A DNA stretch of 64,000 nt from Erpetoichthys calabaricus (taxonomy: Eukaryota > Chordata > Cladistia > Polypteriformes > Polypteridae): NCBI RefSeq assembly GCF_900747795.2, contig NC_041405.2:135244946-135308945 (forward strand), written 5' to 3'. Position 1 is the first letter of the stretch. Each line of letters opens with the position of its first letter. The translations under genes and the position numbers were made by a program. Below are positions 12,601 to 27,600 of this stretch, one piece after another. The notes below the pieces were generated by a model that saw nothing but the letters and a program-made list of their open reading frames with translations, had not been told where the DNA came from and did not search any database.

Positions 12601-15600
12601 AGAAATGACTGAGTACAGGATTCAAACTCCAGATGCTGGCTATGTCAGGTAGTACTAGTGCGAACCACTGTGCTATCTTGACCTCCTAAAAACACCATAA
12701 TAAACAATTAATCCAATTAATTATTATCCCTAGTGTTTGTTGCTTATGGTCACAATGAACCTGAGCTTAACCTGGCAGACATGGGCATAACGCAGGAAAC
12801 CTCTCTGGAAAGAATGACAATCCATTACAGTTCACCTTCAGTCAATGTATCCAGTTCATTGTCATGGGTACTAACAGCCTGGCATTACAAAACCTAGTGC
12901 AAAAGTAACAGTGGATTCAGAAGGTATTTAGACCGCTTCATTTTCTATACACTTTATTGTGTAGTAGATTTATTTTTAAATGGATACACTTGCGATTTTT
13001 CACCATCAATTTACACTCATAAATCCATAATGACAAAGTGCAAACATGATTTCAGAAAGGTTTACAAATTTATTAAAAATAAAAAACTTTAATGTCTCAT
13101 TCATACAAGTGTTCACACCCATAATTCTGTACTTTGTAGAAGTCCCTTTGGCAGCAATTCTCGCTTTGGGTTTTCTTAGGTATGTCTCTATAAGCTTTGC
13201 ACACCAGGATTTAGGCAGTTTATCCCTTTCTTCCTGGTAGATCATATCAAGCTCTTTTGAATGCAATGCAAAGTGTCTGTAAACTGCTGTCTTCAGGTCT
13301 CTCCCCAATGTTCAATGGGGTTTATGTCTGTGCTTTGGCTGGGTCACTCAAGGACAGTCACAGACTTGTCCTGAACCCACTATAGCATTGTCTTGGATGT
13401 ATGTTTTGGGTCATTGTTGTGTTGTGTCATGCCCCACTCTGTGCACTCTGGAGCAGGTTTTCTCCTATGACCTCTCTCTGTGTATATTGTTGCATTAATC
13501 CTTCCTGCAATTCTGACCAGTCACCCTGTCCCTGACACGGGGAAGCACTTTCATAACATGTTGTTGTCATTACCATGCTTCACCGTAAGGATGGAATTTG
13601 GCAGGTGATAAGCAGTGCCTGGTTTTCACCTGACATCGTGCTTGGAGCTCTGCCCAAAGAGTTACATTTTTGTCTCAACAGACCAGCAAATCTTTTTCCT
13701 CTCTCTGTCTCTCTCTCCCTCAGAGTCCTTTAAACTGTTATAAGCCTTTACACGTGAGTGGCTTCCATCTAGCTTCTCTACCATAAATGACTGTTTGATG
13801 GAGTGCTGCTGAGACAGGTCATCCTTCTGACAGGTTATTGCATCCCAGAAGAGGACTTCTGAAGTTGGATTCTTGGTCATCTCCATAACCAAGACCCTTC
13901 TTCCCTGGTTATTCAGTTTCACAGATCGGCCAGGTGGTGGTTCCAGACTTCTACAATTATTAAGGCCAGGGAATATTCAAAGCTTTAGAAATGGTTTCAT
14001 GCTCTTGTCCTGATCTATGCCTCACTACAGTTTTATCACAGAGGTCTACAAAAAATTCCTTGGACTTCATGGTTTAGTTGTTGTCCTGACATGCAGTGTG
14101 AATCGTGGGACCTTATACACACAGGTGTGTGCCTTTCTAAATGACATTGAACCAATTAAATTTCCCACAGGTGGACACCAATCAGGTTCTAGACACATCT
14201 CAAGGTGAATTAAAGCAAACAAAATTCACCTGACAAAAATTCGGGAGTGCCACAGCAAAAGGCTCTGAATACTTATAAAATTGAGAGATTTTAGTTTTTG
14301 ATTTTTAACACATTTATAAACCTTTCTGAGAACATGTTTGCACTTTCTCATTATGGATTAGTGATGTACAAAAATGGTAAATGTATCATCCATTTAAAAT
14401 TGAATCTACATCACAATAAAGTGTGCAGAAAGTGAAGGGATCTGAATACTTTCTGAATTGGATTTGCTTTATTGTCATTCAAACCATGCAACAAGGAGTG
14501 CACAGCTGAACTCTTCTCCAGGCTCAATGTACGAACACAAACATAGAGACAAGTGCATGCTATACAACAACAGATAAATAGACAGCTTAAACAGACAGAA
14601 TACATGTATAATCCAATAGACAAATTGGTGAATAGGTGTATAGCGTTCAAGTGATGAAAAACAGTAACATAATGCACAGACATAACAGCATTTTAGGAGA
14701 CATGAAATTCCAAATGTATGTGTTCAAACAGTCCGTGTGTATTCAGGAATCTTCTTATATAATACGCTACTGTTGCTATCCGTTTGTCTGTCCAGGATTT
14801 TCAATCACCAGTAGCTTGCAAACCGTTTGACCTGAAATTTGGTACACATATACTATGTGACGTTGCAAACTGTTTGACTTATTGACCTGAAATTTGATAC
14901 ACATATACTACGTGACGTCTACTATCCACTTTCGGGAAGATGATTGACCTCCAAGGTTATTCCTTTTTTTATTTTTATTTTATTGTAGAATCAACTCTCG
15001 GCAGCAGGCAGCAGGGTGGCTACATGGCACATGTGTATGGGCGCCGTTCTTATCCCTGCCACCTTCGCTGTCACTTCCCCTACGTCTTCATATCTTAAAT
15101 CATCAAAATTAAGGAAAATGTACTAAGTAATTGCAACACAAACACTGACTTAATCAGTTTTAACGTGAAAAGATGCCAGCGAAAGAAGAGAAGAAGCGGA
15201 CCACTAGGGTGAAGAAAAGAACAGCTGCTCAGGAAGCAGCAAGCGCATCAACCTCTGAGCACACGAATGCTAAACATACAGAGAAAGAGGATGACAACTA
15301 TGAATGCTCAAGTCAAGTGTATTCGTGCAGTGCGCCGTTACTGGTTTAGTGTATATTACAAATAATCAGTAAGTAAAGTAATGGATATGTGCAATGGACT
15401 AAAAAAATGATAAAAAAATGGTACCAAGAATGGAAAACAAAATTGACAAGAGATGGTTTGTGAATGGAAATTTTTATATAACGGAGATAAAGAAACAACA
15501 AGGGATCAGGGAAAAATTACATCAGATAATTCAATATCTTTTGTATTAATTTGTTAGTATAAATTATAAACTGAAGTTGGTTATTGATTCTTTAAGGGTA

Positions 15601-18600
15601 AATTCACATAAGAGCATAAAGCTACAGTGCAAACTGAACAACACATTAGTGCTAAGGCTTCACTACAGTCCCGAGAGCTGCCTGATTGTGGTTATGCGGA
15701 ACCAACTAAACTTAGTGCATCTCCCTTCTAGTTCCATTATTTAAACATTACTTCTGTAAATATGCATAACTTCAGAAAAACAAAGTATCAACCAAACCTT
15801 ATCTCCATATGAATGGATGCACCCCCTTACTTTAGACTCGAGGAACTTATGTGCCATTTAGTATAGTACCTTTTGCTTATCACAAAGTGACTTACATAGT
15901 AGTTCACATTGAGATCTGATGGGTTTCAATTAGAACGCTAGAAGTTTTTTGACAAGAACATGCCATTCAGCGCAACAAAGCTTACTATTTCAAGTCTAGT
16001 TTTAGCTCTACTTTCTTCCACACTTACATGGTTACTTATTCCATGTTTCTATGGTTCTCTGTGTGAAGAAAAACTTTCCAATTTTGTGTGAAATTTACCC
16101 TAAACAAGTTTCCATCTATTTCCCTGTGTTCTTGTTGAATTCCTGTTCATTTAGTTAACAAATTAATTACACTATTAATTTGTTTCACTGTTTAATTTTT
16201 GAGGATACTCTATAGTTATTTATTTTTTGTGTCAGCTGCTTAAACACTTGCACATAAAGCCTCTAAAGCTATAGTGAATGTTTGGATCCTTGTATTGGAC
16301 ATAATATAAATTTAACACTTTGACATAAGGTGCATACCACTAACATAATTTAAGATCCAGACATTTAGGGGTCACAGTGCATCATGACAGTGTGTTCAAC
16401 TCAGGCATTCACCTTGCTAATTATGAGTGCTGGTTAACAATGTCCCTGTTCACATTAAACAAGAGAGTCCTGCCATTATTTGAAAGTAAAATGTTTCATC
16501 TGCAAGGAGACAACTGACTGATTCAAAACAACTGAAGAAAACGTTTGGAGAAAATGTGGCCCAAAGATCTGAATGGCTGACCATATTATTCTACACCTGC
16601 TTCTTTTCCTTGGTATCAATAATTAGTGGACAACGTAGGATTTGTAAAAAGAAATCAGTGATGTTATGGTAACCATCACCACTTTTTTCCACCACAAGCT
16701 CCCATGTCTCAAGATACAAGTGTTCACTGCGAAGGCCTGGATTCTCTAACTCTCCACATAATACAATACAATTTATTTTTGTATATCCCAAAATCACACA
16801 AGGAGTGCTTCAATGGGTTTGAACAGGCCCTGTATTTTGACAGCCCCCCAGCCTTGACAAGAAAATCTTTCCAAAAAAACATTGTAAAGAAAAAAATGGA
16901 AGAAATCTCAGGAAAGGCAATTAAGAGAGAGATCTCTTTCCAGGTAGGTTGGGCGTGCAGTGCGTGTCAAAAAAATGGGGTAAATACAATACAATACACA
17001 GAACACAAGTAATCCTCAATACAATGCAATAGTACAATAGTAATAGTACAAGAATGAACATATCTGTCACATGACCACCATCACATTGAATGTAGGTAAG
17101 CCCACACAACAGCTTTACTTGGCTTCTGTGATACAAACTCAGCTCCACGGACTACTTAATACCATTGCCAGGCTTGGTTCTGGGAACCAGTTCATGGTGT
17201 TTAGTTTTAACATGATATTCTAATTCTCTGACTTATATTCTTATCTGCTCTGTAAAGCAAATAGTTGTGTATTTCTCTGTGAAATGCACCACATATAATA
17301 ATTGATTGATGGAAAATGCAACATATCTTTATAAAATCAGTTTCCCAGTAGCAATGCCTCCAAGCATCAAAACTTATTGAGCAACTACACTTTGCTGACT
17401 GGACCCATTATTTTTCTTATTTAAAGCAGTTGGATTAGTCATAAGGTTATTTCTGACAGTGATGCTGTGAAGGTAAATAACGTACAGGTTACAGACAGAC
17501 CGGTGTACCTACCTTGAATGTCGGTAACCTGATGGTCTTGAGCATATAAAGACAAAAAGCGATACCCAGAGTATCCTGTAGGACCCAGGCCCACCTGTAG
17601 GAATAACAAACAAGTTGAGGCCACCAGCTATCTGGCAACACCTGCCACATTTCCCAGTACTTACTGGTCTTCATTTCGGCAGACGCCCCAGATGACAGCA
17701 ATCACTACACAGGACACAGAGAGCAGCAGCATTCTCACTTGTGGCCGCTTGTGGAAGTAGGGGAGATTGTTTTCAGGTATTCTAAGGAAGTATTGAAAAG
17801 CCTTTTCTTAGTTTTGATTAAGGGCAAGGATTCAAAATAAAATGATGTGGTTTGCATCACAAACAAGAACCTACCTGCATTTCCCCCAGGGGATTCTACG
17901 TACAAATGGACAGAGACAGCTATATAACCCAATGGATGAGGCCAGGCAAAATATTACAATTATCAAGTACACTGCAAAAATAAATCAAGAAAATGTTGTG
18001 TGTTTTAGGGATATCACTTGCATGTAAGGTGGTCATTCAGAGGGGAAGAGGCCACAAACATTGAGGCCTGTCCCCTTGTGTGACTTCACTCTACCTAAAT
18101 AATCATAGAAGTAGTAAAGGAGCACCAGCATGGAGCAGCACATGACAACAAAGATAACGATCATTATGGGTGTAACATCCACCATCTCCTCGTCCTGCTT
18201 TTCTGCACCATCGTCCCTCTTGTGCTTCATGTACCGTCTGCAACCACAAAGAAAACTCTCACCTGGTGTTGGCTTAATTCCCCGAGCCCATTTACAAGGC
18301 AATACTTTTTTTATCCTGAACTTACTTCTTTATATCTCGGCTTCCTGCCCAGTAGCCTCCAACTGCAACTGTCCCAACAGCCATCAGGAAGATGATCACC
18401 ATGTTGTAGTCAAGAAAGGGTTCATTGGGTGCATACAAAGCCACTAACTTAACCTGGCTAAATGTCTGGAATTAGAAAAAATTCAGAAACAATCAGTGGT
18501 AATATCTGGCCTCTATACAAATACAGTATCAAGTGGCAAAGTCAGATTATGAAATAGGGCACTGAGCTTCACTCTCTGATACTACCTTCCGGATTTCCAC

Positions 18601-21600
18601 CATGTCTGTATAGCTGAGAAGGGCCACTGGAATGTCAATCTCTTCGTACTGGCTCTTGTTACCAAATGGTGGACTCTGAAAGGACAACAGGAAAAACAAA
18701 TAGTTTTGTGGGGTTGCCATTTTAATACAGACACTACTAACTGAATCATTGGCTGCTATGTCCTTACCAGAGTTTCCTGGCTCACGATAAGGAGTCCCCT
18801 GGCCCCATTGATCTGTGCCAGCTTGACTTTCTCATAAAAAGTACAGTTACCCCGTAGCACCATGGGGATTCGATTAGTGAAGCCACCTGCTGGCACTTCA
18901 GACGGGGAGCAGAGCACTGAGGTGGTCATTTCATGGATCTGGAGCCGAGACTAAAAGTGGAGATAAGAAAGGAGTATAAAATCTCTACATTGTACTTTTA
19001 AGAGAGGGCTTGCAACATGCAAAGTTGCTGGGGCACATTATATGGTCAAATAGCACTCTAGCCAGCAAAATGACTTTGCTTCTGAGATGGAGTTGTGAAG
19101 TTCGAAAGACAAAGTTTTCTTGGGGTGTGCCATGTGGTAATCACCTCTCACACACAAGCAGCAATATATCATAATATCATAATGTATTTTGAAACATCAT
19201 TGAAAATCTGGAAAGACACCCAGACAGGACCTCAGCTGATGGTCAACTATGCCCATTCCCTCTGCATGATGTAAAACATACTAAGCAACATTCTGACCCT
19301 GTGATTCTACCGCAACTTTCTTCTGCTCTCTGACCAATCAAAACTCATTGAGACTAAACACACATACAAACGGAAGTGTCAAATCAAACCAGAAGAGCTT
19401 GACACGCACAGCTTTGTTCAGATCCTGAGGTAGGTGGGCCCAGTCAGGGTTGAAGCTGATGCAGTAATCCTTGCCATTGTTCTTCTCCATGTCACTGACA
19501 TGTGCCATTCCATATTCCCCCAGCACCTATAATACAAAGAAGTGACAGTCACACTTTCTATTAAGTGAGAATGTTACTCACATCAGAGAAATGCTATGCC
19601 TAACTCTGTTCAATGGGTCCGTGCATTCAAGTAACTATTTTTAAGTCAGTTATTGAACAGCAGAAATCCTGCTTACACATCTGTGAGAGCACACTTGCTG
19701 CTGCTTGAAACCAAAAATATCAAACCAGTAAGTAGACCTGGGATAAATAAAAAAGAAAAAAAATACAGACATGTAGCTGTAGAAAGATGTTCTCCTGAGC
19801 ACCTCGTACTCTGTGTATTTGGTGAGTAAAAACTTTCATTTCAGCAATGCTTGTAAGCCCTGTTACAAAGGCTATGAACTGACAAAAATATATTGTGCAA
19901 GGGCTCAACAAAATCAGTTTCTATATGATTCAAACTGTTTTCTTGGTTAACTTCCTCAAAGTAAATGAGACAGGGTGAAGAAGTCACAAGGTCGCAGGGG
20001 GTACGTGACATTTGTCTTATGGCCAATATTGGAGACTGTAAGAAAATGCTTAGTTAGGGATATAATAAAAAGCCTAGCTTTTATATATTGTTTTTAGGAA
20101 CTAACCGTTGTTGTTGTTTTGCAGTACTTGTGTAATTGTAATCACAAGACAAAGCCCTATAAAAACTTTGGGATACCCTTGCCGGGGGGCAGATGAAGGG
20201 CGGTGTCCTAGGACTGTGCTTCTCTGTCATTTATCCTTTGCCTGGTGTGTATGAATAAAAGATTTTTTACTAACTTTAATTATATCTCTCTCTGTCTTCA
20301 GTCACGAGACACGGCACATACAAAAAGTGTCCACATAGCTTACAACCTTCGCAAGCAGTAGCAATTAATCTGAGGTGTAAATAAATCAACTGGCAGCATT
20401 TAGTTTGAATTCTAAATTAAGATATAGAGAGATGGAAATTAAAAAGTTGAAAAAATACACTTCAGTAAAAAGTACATATATTTTTTAAAAATATTTAACA
20501 GTGACACAGTTTGATGGTCCATAGACAACACATTTATAATTAGCTGAACTCTTTAGGCTGTTTTTTCACTAGCAGTAGGAATCGTACTGATTCAGCCCTG
20601 GCTCCCTGCTTTATTTCTAATGCATTTTTCCCTCTGAAATGCTCAAGAACCCACCACTGCAATTCTGTGGATTACTTGGTCCCTATTCCATTAGGTTAAC
20701 CGGCGATTCCAACTTGACTGTGTGTGCCTGAGCACTGTAATGGACTGGCATTCTGTGCAGGACTGGTTCCTGTCTTGAACCTGACACGTTAAGCGGGATT
20801 TAGAATGGTATGTCATGTTCTTTGAGCTCTATTCCATATGAAGAATTTGTGCCTTTGGGAATAAATTTAAAGAGGACTTGGAGACATCATGGACACTGAC
20901 TGGTTTCTGCTCATTTCATCATGCAAACAACGAGGGTGGAGTTGAAGCAGTTCAGTAATGGATTGCTTTTTTAAACACCAACATTGGTTGTGTGGATCAG
21001 TTCTGTGCAAAATGGAGTTGAAAGGGTACTGCCAACAGTCCGAGTGCAGTTTGGTCCATTGGCAGTGTTCAGCCCAACCTGGAAAGTTATACCTTAAGTA
21101 CAGAGCCAAAAATTAAAAGAGTTGGAAGAAATGATCATTAAGGATAACGTAAACTTAACAAACAACTAAAACAACAGTACGTGATATGTTTAAATTAATA
21201 ATCAGACCATCATTCCCCCATACAATCATATTCTAACCATTATTATACTTCTCTAACCCAAAAAACCAACCCTAGATTTTCATACTTATTTCTTCTTCTT
21301 CTTTTAGCTGCTCCTGTTAGGGGTCACCACAGGGGATCATCTTTTTCCATATCGTCCTGTCTTCTGCATCTTTCTCTGTAACACCCACCACCTGCATGTC
21401 CTCTCTCACCACATCCATAAAACTCCTCTTAGGCCTTCCTCTTTTCATCTTTCCTGGCAGCTCTATCCTTAGCATCCTTCTCCCAATATACTCACCATCT
21501 CTCCTCTGCACATGTCCAAACCAACGCAATCTCGCCTCTCTGACTTTGTCTCCCAACCGTCCAACCTGAGCTGACCCTCTAGTGTACTAATTTCTCATCC

Positions 21601-24600
21601 TGTCCATCCTCGTCACACCCAGTGCAAATCTTACCATCTTTAACTCGGCCAACTCCAGCTCTGTCTTCTGCCTTCTGGTAAATGCCACCGTCTCCAATCC
21701 ATATAACATAGCTGGTCTCACTACCATCCTGTAGACATTTGCTTTCAATCTTGCTGATAACCGTCTTGTCACAAATTACTACTGACACTCTTCACCACCC
21801 ATTCCACCCTTCCTGCACTCTCTTTTTCACTTCTCTTCCACAATCCCCGTTACTCTGTACTGTTGATCCCAAGTATTTAAACTCATCCACCTTCACCAGC
21901 TCTACTCCCTGCATCCTCACCATTCCACTGACCTCCCTCTCATTCACACAAATGTATTCTGTCTTGTTCCTACTAACCTTCATTTCTCTCCTCTCCAAAG
22001 CATATCTATTATTCACAGTTGCCTTTCAATCTAACAGAAACAGCTACACAGTGTAGTAGGAACACTGAAGTACCTGGAGAAAACCAAGCTGCAGACATTG
22101 GGAGAATGTGCCAACTCTTCATGGACAGTGCCAGGACCAAGACATTAACCAAGGACACTGAAGCTGTAAGGCAGCAGTGCTACCCACAACATAAAAAATG
22201 TCAAGAAAACACAAAAACCAGAATAAGAGTATATAATGCAGTAAACGCAATAATTACTTTCTTTATATCCTCCTAAAGGGTAAATACATAAATATATCTC
22301 AGGTATGTTTATTGGATACACAAAATGAAACATATCTATATACAGGGTATATATAAAATGCTAAAAGGTTGTTGTCATGCAATTACTTACCAACTACTGG
22401 GGCTAAAACCTTGATCTTAGTCTTATGCTGCATTCCATTTACCTCAGAAATCGCATGTCAGAGCTGGGAATGATGTCACATCCAAGTTGACCGTGTTCCA
22501 GTAAAACATTTGGAAAACTATTATGGACACGTCCAGTAAAACCTTTTTTCAAGCTTGCTCCATCAGAATAAATAGCAGTTGATAACAAAGCATTACATGG
22601 CATTTTGTGCATCTAAACACCCTAGCAACATGTTCACAGACAGAGGTTGGACAGCACTGTGTGTGTGACTGGTTTAATGAGACACAAATAAGCACAGCTT
22701 TAGCTTTCACTAAAGTTTTTGGTGTACATCACCATTTTGGATTGATGTCATGCTCTAAAGTTGGACAAACTTGGACTTGGCAGACCAGCACCGAGTTGGA
22801 AATACAACTCAAGAGGATGTTCTGGTCCAACTAGGAACTTAGAACTTTCAATTTCCCACTTTAAATGGAATGCAGCATTAATCAAAAGCTTATGATATGA
22901 CACATGCCAGTGAAGCAAAAAATTTGGGTTGTTGTAAACCCTCATAACTTTGTGGAGGTTGCATCTTTCTTAAGGCAAACTTCTCAATATAGCAAAAAGG
23001 AAAAGAACACAGGCTGCATCTGCTGAGCACTTCTGCAGCCACCAATTGGAAGAAGAACAGCAGTACCATCTCCTGAATGTCAAGTATGGAATACAGAATT
23101 CACGCACAACAATGACAGACAAATACCTGCACAAACTGCCCCGTGCTCGTGTCCTCACACCAAATTAATCATTATGATCGCAAAATACATTGCTTCAAGC
23201 TGTGATGGCCCGAAAAAGAACTCCAGCAGCGGCATCTCTTAAGCATCAAGCTAAACATAAGAGGCAATACAGTGATGAAGAGCGTGCAACAATAAGATGA
23301 AAAGACACTACTTTATACAATTGATTTACAAATAAGCTAAATACATTTGCTAGGAACTTGGATTTTCACTTTAGTGTTCAGATGAAATGATAAAATGTTT
23401 TAAACAAATAAACAATTTTTACTTTTTATGGTATCTATAAAATAAGGTGCAAATAATGATTATTTTTATACTGACTGGTGACATCTACATTGCAGTTGAT
23501 ATTTGGTACTATTTGTAGAAATATGGGATGTCTGGTCCTCTAGTCATATTTGTTTACGGTTCACCTTAATAATGTTTGCTCAGAAGTGTAATTGTGCATC
23601 CCTGTTCTTATGGAGGTTTTTGTCAAAAGACTGCAGAACACTCCCAGTACACTAATTATAGCTTCTATTATGATATTGCTGTTTTCCATTATCCAACTGC
23701 ATGTTAGGTTCAGAACTTCACTGTGGTGCTGCTGACAGAAGGAGCAGCAGACCATCTCTCATAACCCATATCTTCAGCAGAAAAATTCACATGAAAATGA
23801 TATAAACCCAAACCACTTTGGGGTATAATGGACTTTCTGGTAGACAAGAAAAAAAAAAAGAGGAGAACAGGCACATTGGCAGTGGTAAGATAAACCAACA
23901 TGTCACTGCAAAAGTAAGAGCGCCATCAGGAAGCAGAAAGTAATATACAGGGTGTTCCACGAAACAGTAGCCCCACACATTGTAATGGGCCGCTCCCTGT
24001 CAGCAGCAAGTGTAGTAAGGTGAATCTAGTGGAACTGCCTGTCTTCTGGGTGCTTGCTGGAGAGGAGACATGCTGTTCTTGTTGGAATAATATATTTCAG
24101 TCGCACAGCTGTATGTTCATAAAGGGCAATTTGAAGCAGGAGGGATTCATGAAACAATATACAGTTGGCGGTGCTCCTGCAAAACACACATTTCAGCATT
24201 TGGTGATGTACTACTTATTCTGTGAGTAATGCACTCAAGCCAAGAAGCCCTTCTGTCTGTAAATCAAGAGGATTTCGCCAACATTGCAGCTCGTATGGAA
24301 AGAGGTCCTCATAGGTTGATGCAGAAACTACCAGAACAGATATGCTGAGATTTGTTATTAGCATGTTACAGTTCACTTAACCTTGCTTCACTGCTATGGT
24401 GAAAGACATTTTCAACACAGCCTTCAGTAACATTTGTTAATAACACCATTATTAAAACAACAAAATAACTTTTCAAGTGTAATAACATTTTTTTTTATCT
24501 TTTATCACTAACAAAACTCTTATTGATATTGATACTACGACCAGTCTACTTTTTGTGAGCCACCCTGTACAACATTATTCCAGAATGCTAGAGAACAGCG

Positions 24601-27600
24601 ATGCCTAGCCCTCTTATAACCATAAGGTATGTCCACACAAATTTTACAGGAGGGATCACGTTCCTCTTTTAAGGGTGAGGACACGTAGGATTAGCCTAAG
24701 GCTGGTCATTTTTCTTCACCTATTTTTCTGTTAACACACAGTCCCATAATAAAAGGAATGAGACAGTGTTGCTCTTTTAAGTGAGGCCTTTCAGGGACAG
24801 AAAAGATAAAGGTTGCTGCACCCTCAAGGACCACCAGAGGGCACTGTGTCTTACTGACAGAGCAATCTTATGGACCTACAGTAACTCTTGATGAACAAGC
24901 AATTCCAGGATTAACTAGAACCGACCAATAAAGTGAGTTTAAAGATACCTCAAGTCCTATGCCCTTTTAACCAATCATAAGGAGGAGAGTTGGAATGAAT
25001 AAACACCAATTCATTCATCTCACTTTTCTATAGAGAAGGCCAGTACAGTTAACTTCACTATTTACACCTGTTTTTTTTAGATCAATTTTGTTTAAATCAA
25101 CTTTTACTTTTAACTGCAATCATTCCTTAATTAAGCATGCTGCTATTTCTCAGTTTTTATGTTTAATGTCAAATCAAATGTTACAAAACTATCCATCCAT
25201 CCATTATCCAACCCGCTATATCCTAACTACAGGGTCACGGGGGTCTGTTGGAGCCAATCCTAAAACAAGGAAACATAGGAAACAAACCACGGGTAGGGTG
25301 CCAGCCCACCGCAGGGCACACACACACACACACACCAAGCACACACTAGGGACAATTTAGGATAGTCAATGCTCCTAACCTGCATGTCTTTGGACTGTGG
25401 GAGGAAACCAGAGTACCCGGAGGAAACCCATGCAGACACAGGGAGAACATGCAAACTTCATGCAGGGTGGACCCGGGAAGTGAACTCGGGTCTCCTAACT
25501 GTGTGGCAGCAGCGCTACCCACTGCGCCACCGTGCCGTCCTGTTACAAAGCTATGCTGGCTAAATATGTATTGCTTTGTGCCCTCCCCCACCATAATCTA
25601 TTGTCTGTGGGGGAGGAGCGAAAGCTTTAGATTCGTCAAAAATTGTCATCTCTAGTTTTTCAACGGATCTCGACGTTTTAGTGTTCCCAATATCGAAAAC
25701 ATGATATCTTGATGATGGGTGTGTGTCTGTCTGTCTGTGCGTGTGTTTGTGTCTGTATGTCACAGTTTCTTGAGGATGGTCTAGAACTAAAATGGCTGGA
25801 TGGAAAAATACTAAACTCAAAAATTAAGCCTGTGATGAGCTGACGATGTGCTGATTAGTTTTTTAGCCAAATTGTGCAAGAGGAAGAGGAACTCTAGAGG
25901 AACCCCCAAATACAGTAATTCTGCAATTAATTATGAATTCTTCTCGTCAATTGCTATTGTAATGACATATTTTATGATAAGAAAGATCAGCATCAGAATG
26001 GCAAATAATTACTGAAATGTTATAGAATAGTTTGGGTAACTTGGTTCCTAGGGTGCAAAGCCAACGTGACTCTCACGTCTGAATTTAAGGAACTTAGCAA
26101 TTACTAAAATGTGTTACCAGGGAATTATTTAAGGTTTTTCTCTTGGACATAAAGATTGTCATCATCACCACCATCATCATCATCATGGTTTTCATTCCTC
26201 TTTTGGGAATATTCTGTTTTTTAAGCCATCATTTACTGATGAGCATGCTAGTGTACTGGGTATGACACTGAAGTAACTGTAGCCTTTTATCGTTCAGGGT
26301 CATTTGCTTGGGTGTCTGCTCTGCTCCTTGTTAACTGTAATTATATGGATAAAGTTAAAGTAGCAAACTTCACAGAAAAAAGTTAATCAATAGGAAAATA
26401 ATAAGAGTGTTAAAGCAATACAAATATTTGTACATTTCTTATAAAAGTAACTCTCACACTACAGTGCTTTTTCTAAAGGCAAAATAAAACAAGAAAAATT
26501 ATAATCATTCAATTTAAGGAAAAATTACACACATATTTTAAAAATGGTTGGAACTGAAACTAGCAGCCATGGGTGCCACCAGGACTGTACAATGCTATAC
26601 TGACAAGAGGTAGGTAAGAGGACCAATATTTAGGCCAAAAAAAGAACCTGAAAGTGAGATGGGAGCTGAAAATGGGAATGCTTTTCATAGTACTTTTAAG
26701 GTGGAAAAAGTATATAAATGCTCCCAGTAGGTAAGCAGGGGATCAGCACCTGTATCACTAGGTCCACAGAGTTAATGCCATTCCTATTTTCCGTCCTTTA
26801 CTTAGGACATTTGTGTTTTGCCAATGTTCAACACTCCCTTTTTGTATTGGGCAAAATAAACACACCATTGCTTTATACATTTTGGTTTGACTAGGCACTC
26901 ACAGTTCCCTCGAACGCCGGTTTTATTATGGAGGGGATAAAGAATTTGAGGACTTAGCTCATCATCATGCTTTACTATCAATGAGTGTTTCACTTCATGC
27001 AAATCCTTTAATATTAAACTCTGGTCCTCACACACAGAATTCCACTGCCTAACAGGCGCACAAGTGACCAAATCACCTGACCTAAAGAAGAAAAATAAGT
27101 TCAGCCCCAAAGGCTGGCATAGCAGCAGTCACTTTCTCATTACAGGCTTGCATGTAGATCACTGTTACAATATTACACTGTGGAATTACTGCCAGTAGGA
27201 AATTCAAGGCTGTGCTGGACTGGCACGCAAACAAAGAGCACAGGTGGGATAAAACATTGAGAAAGCAAGATTCTCTGTAGTTTGTTATGCCTACAGTTCC
27301 ACTCCATCCATCCAGGGACTGGAGGGCTATCGTCAAGGACAATCCAAAAACCAAACTTAAACTCCCACGTTTATTCACAGAAAACTTTTAAGAGTTGTCT
27401 GTTATCCTAACAGAATGTAGTGGGAAAACCAAAGTACACAGAGAAAACCCAACCCTGACAGTCAGGGAGAATGTGCAGTGTCTTCAAAAGCAGTGCCAAA
27501 ACACTGGAGCTGTGAGGCAGCCATCTTAGTTTGCCTTTTCAGAGAAATAGGGAGCAACACAAACTGGTGCATTGTCACCTAGTAGTTATATACCATTATT

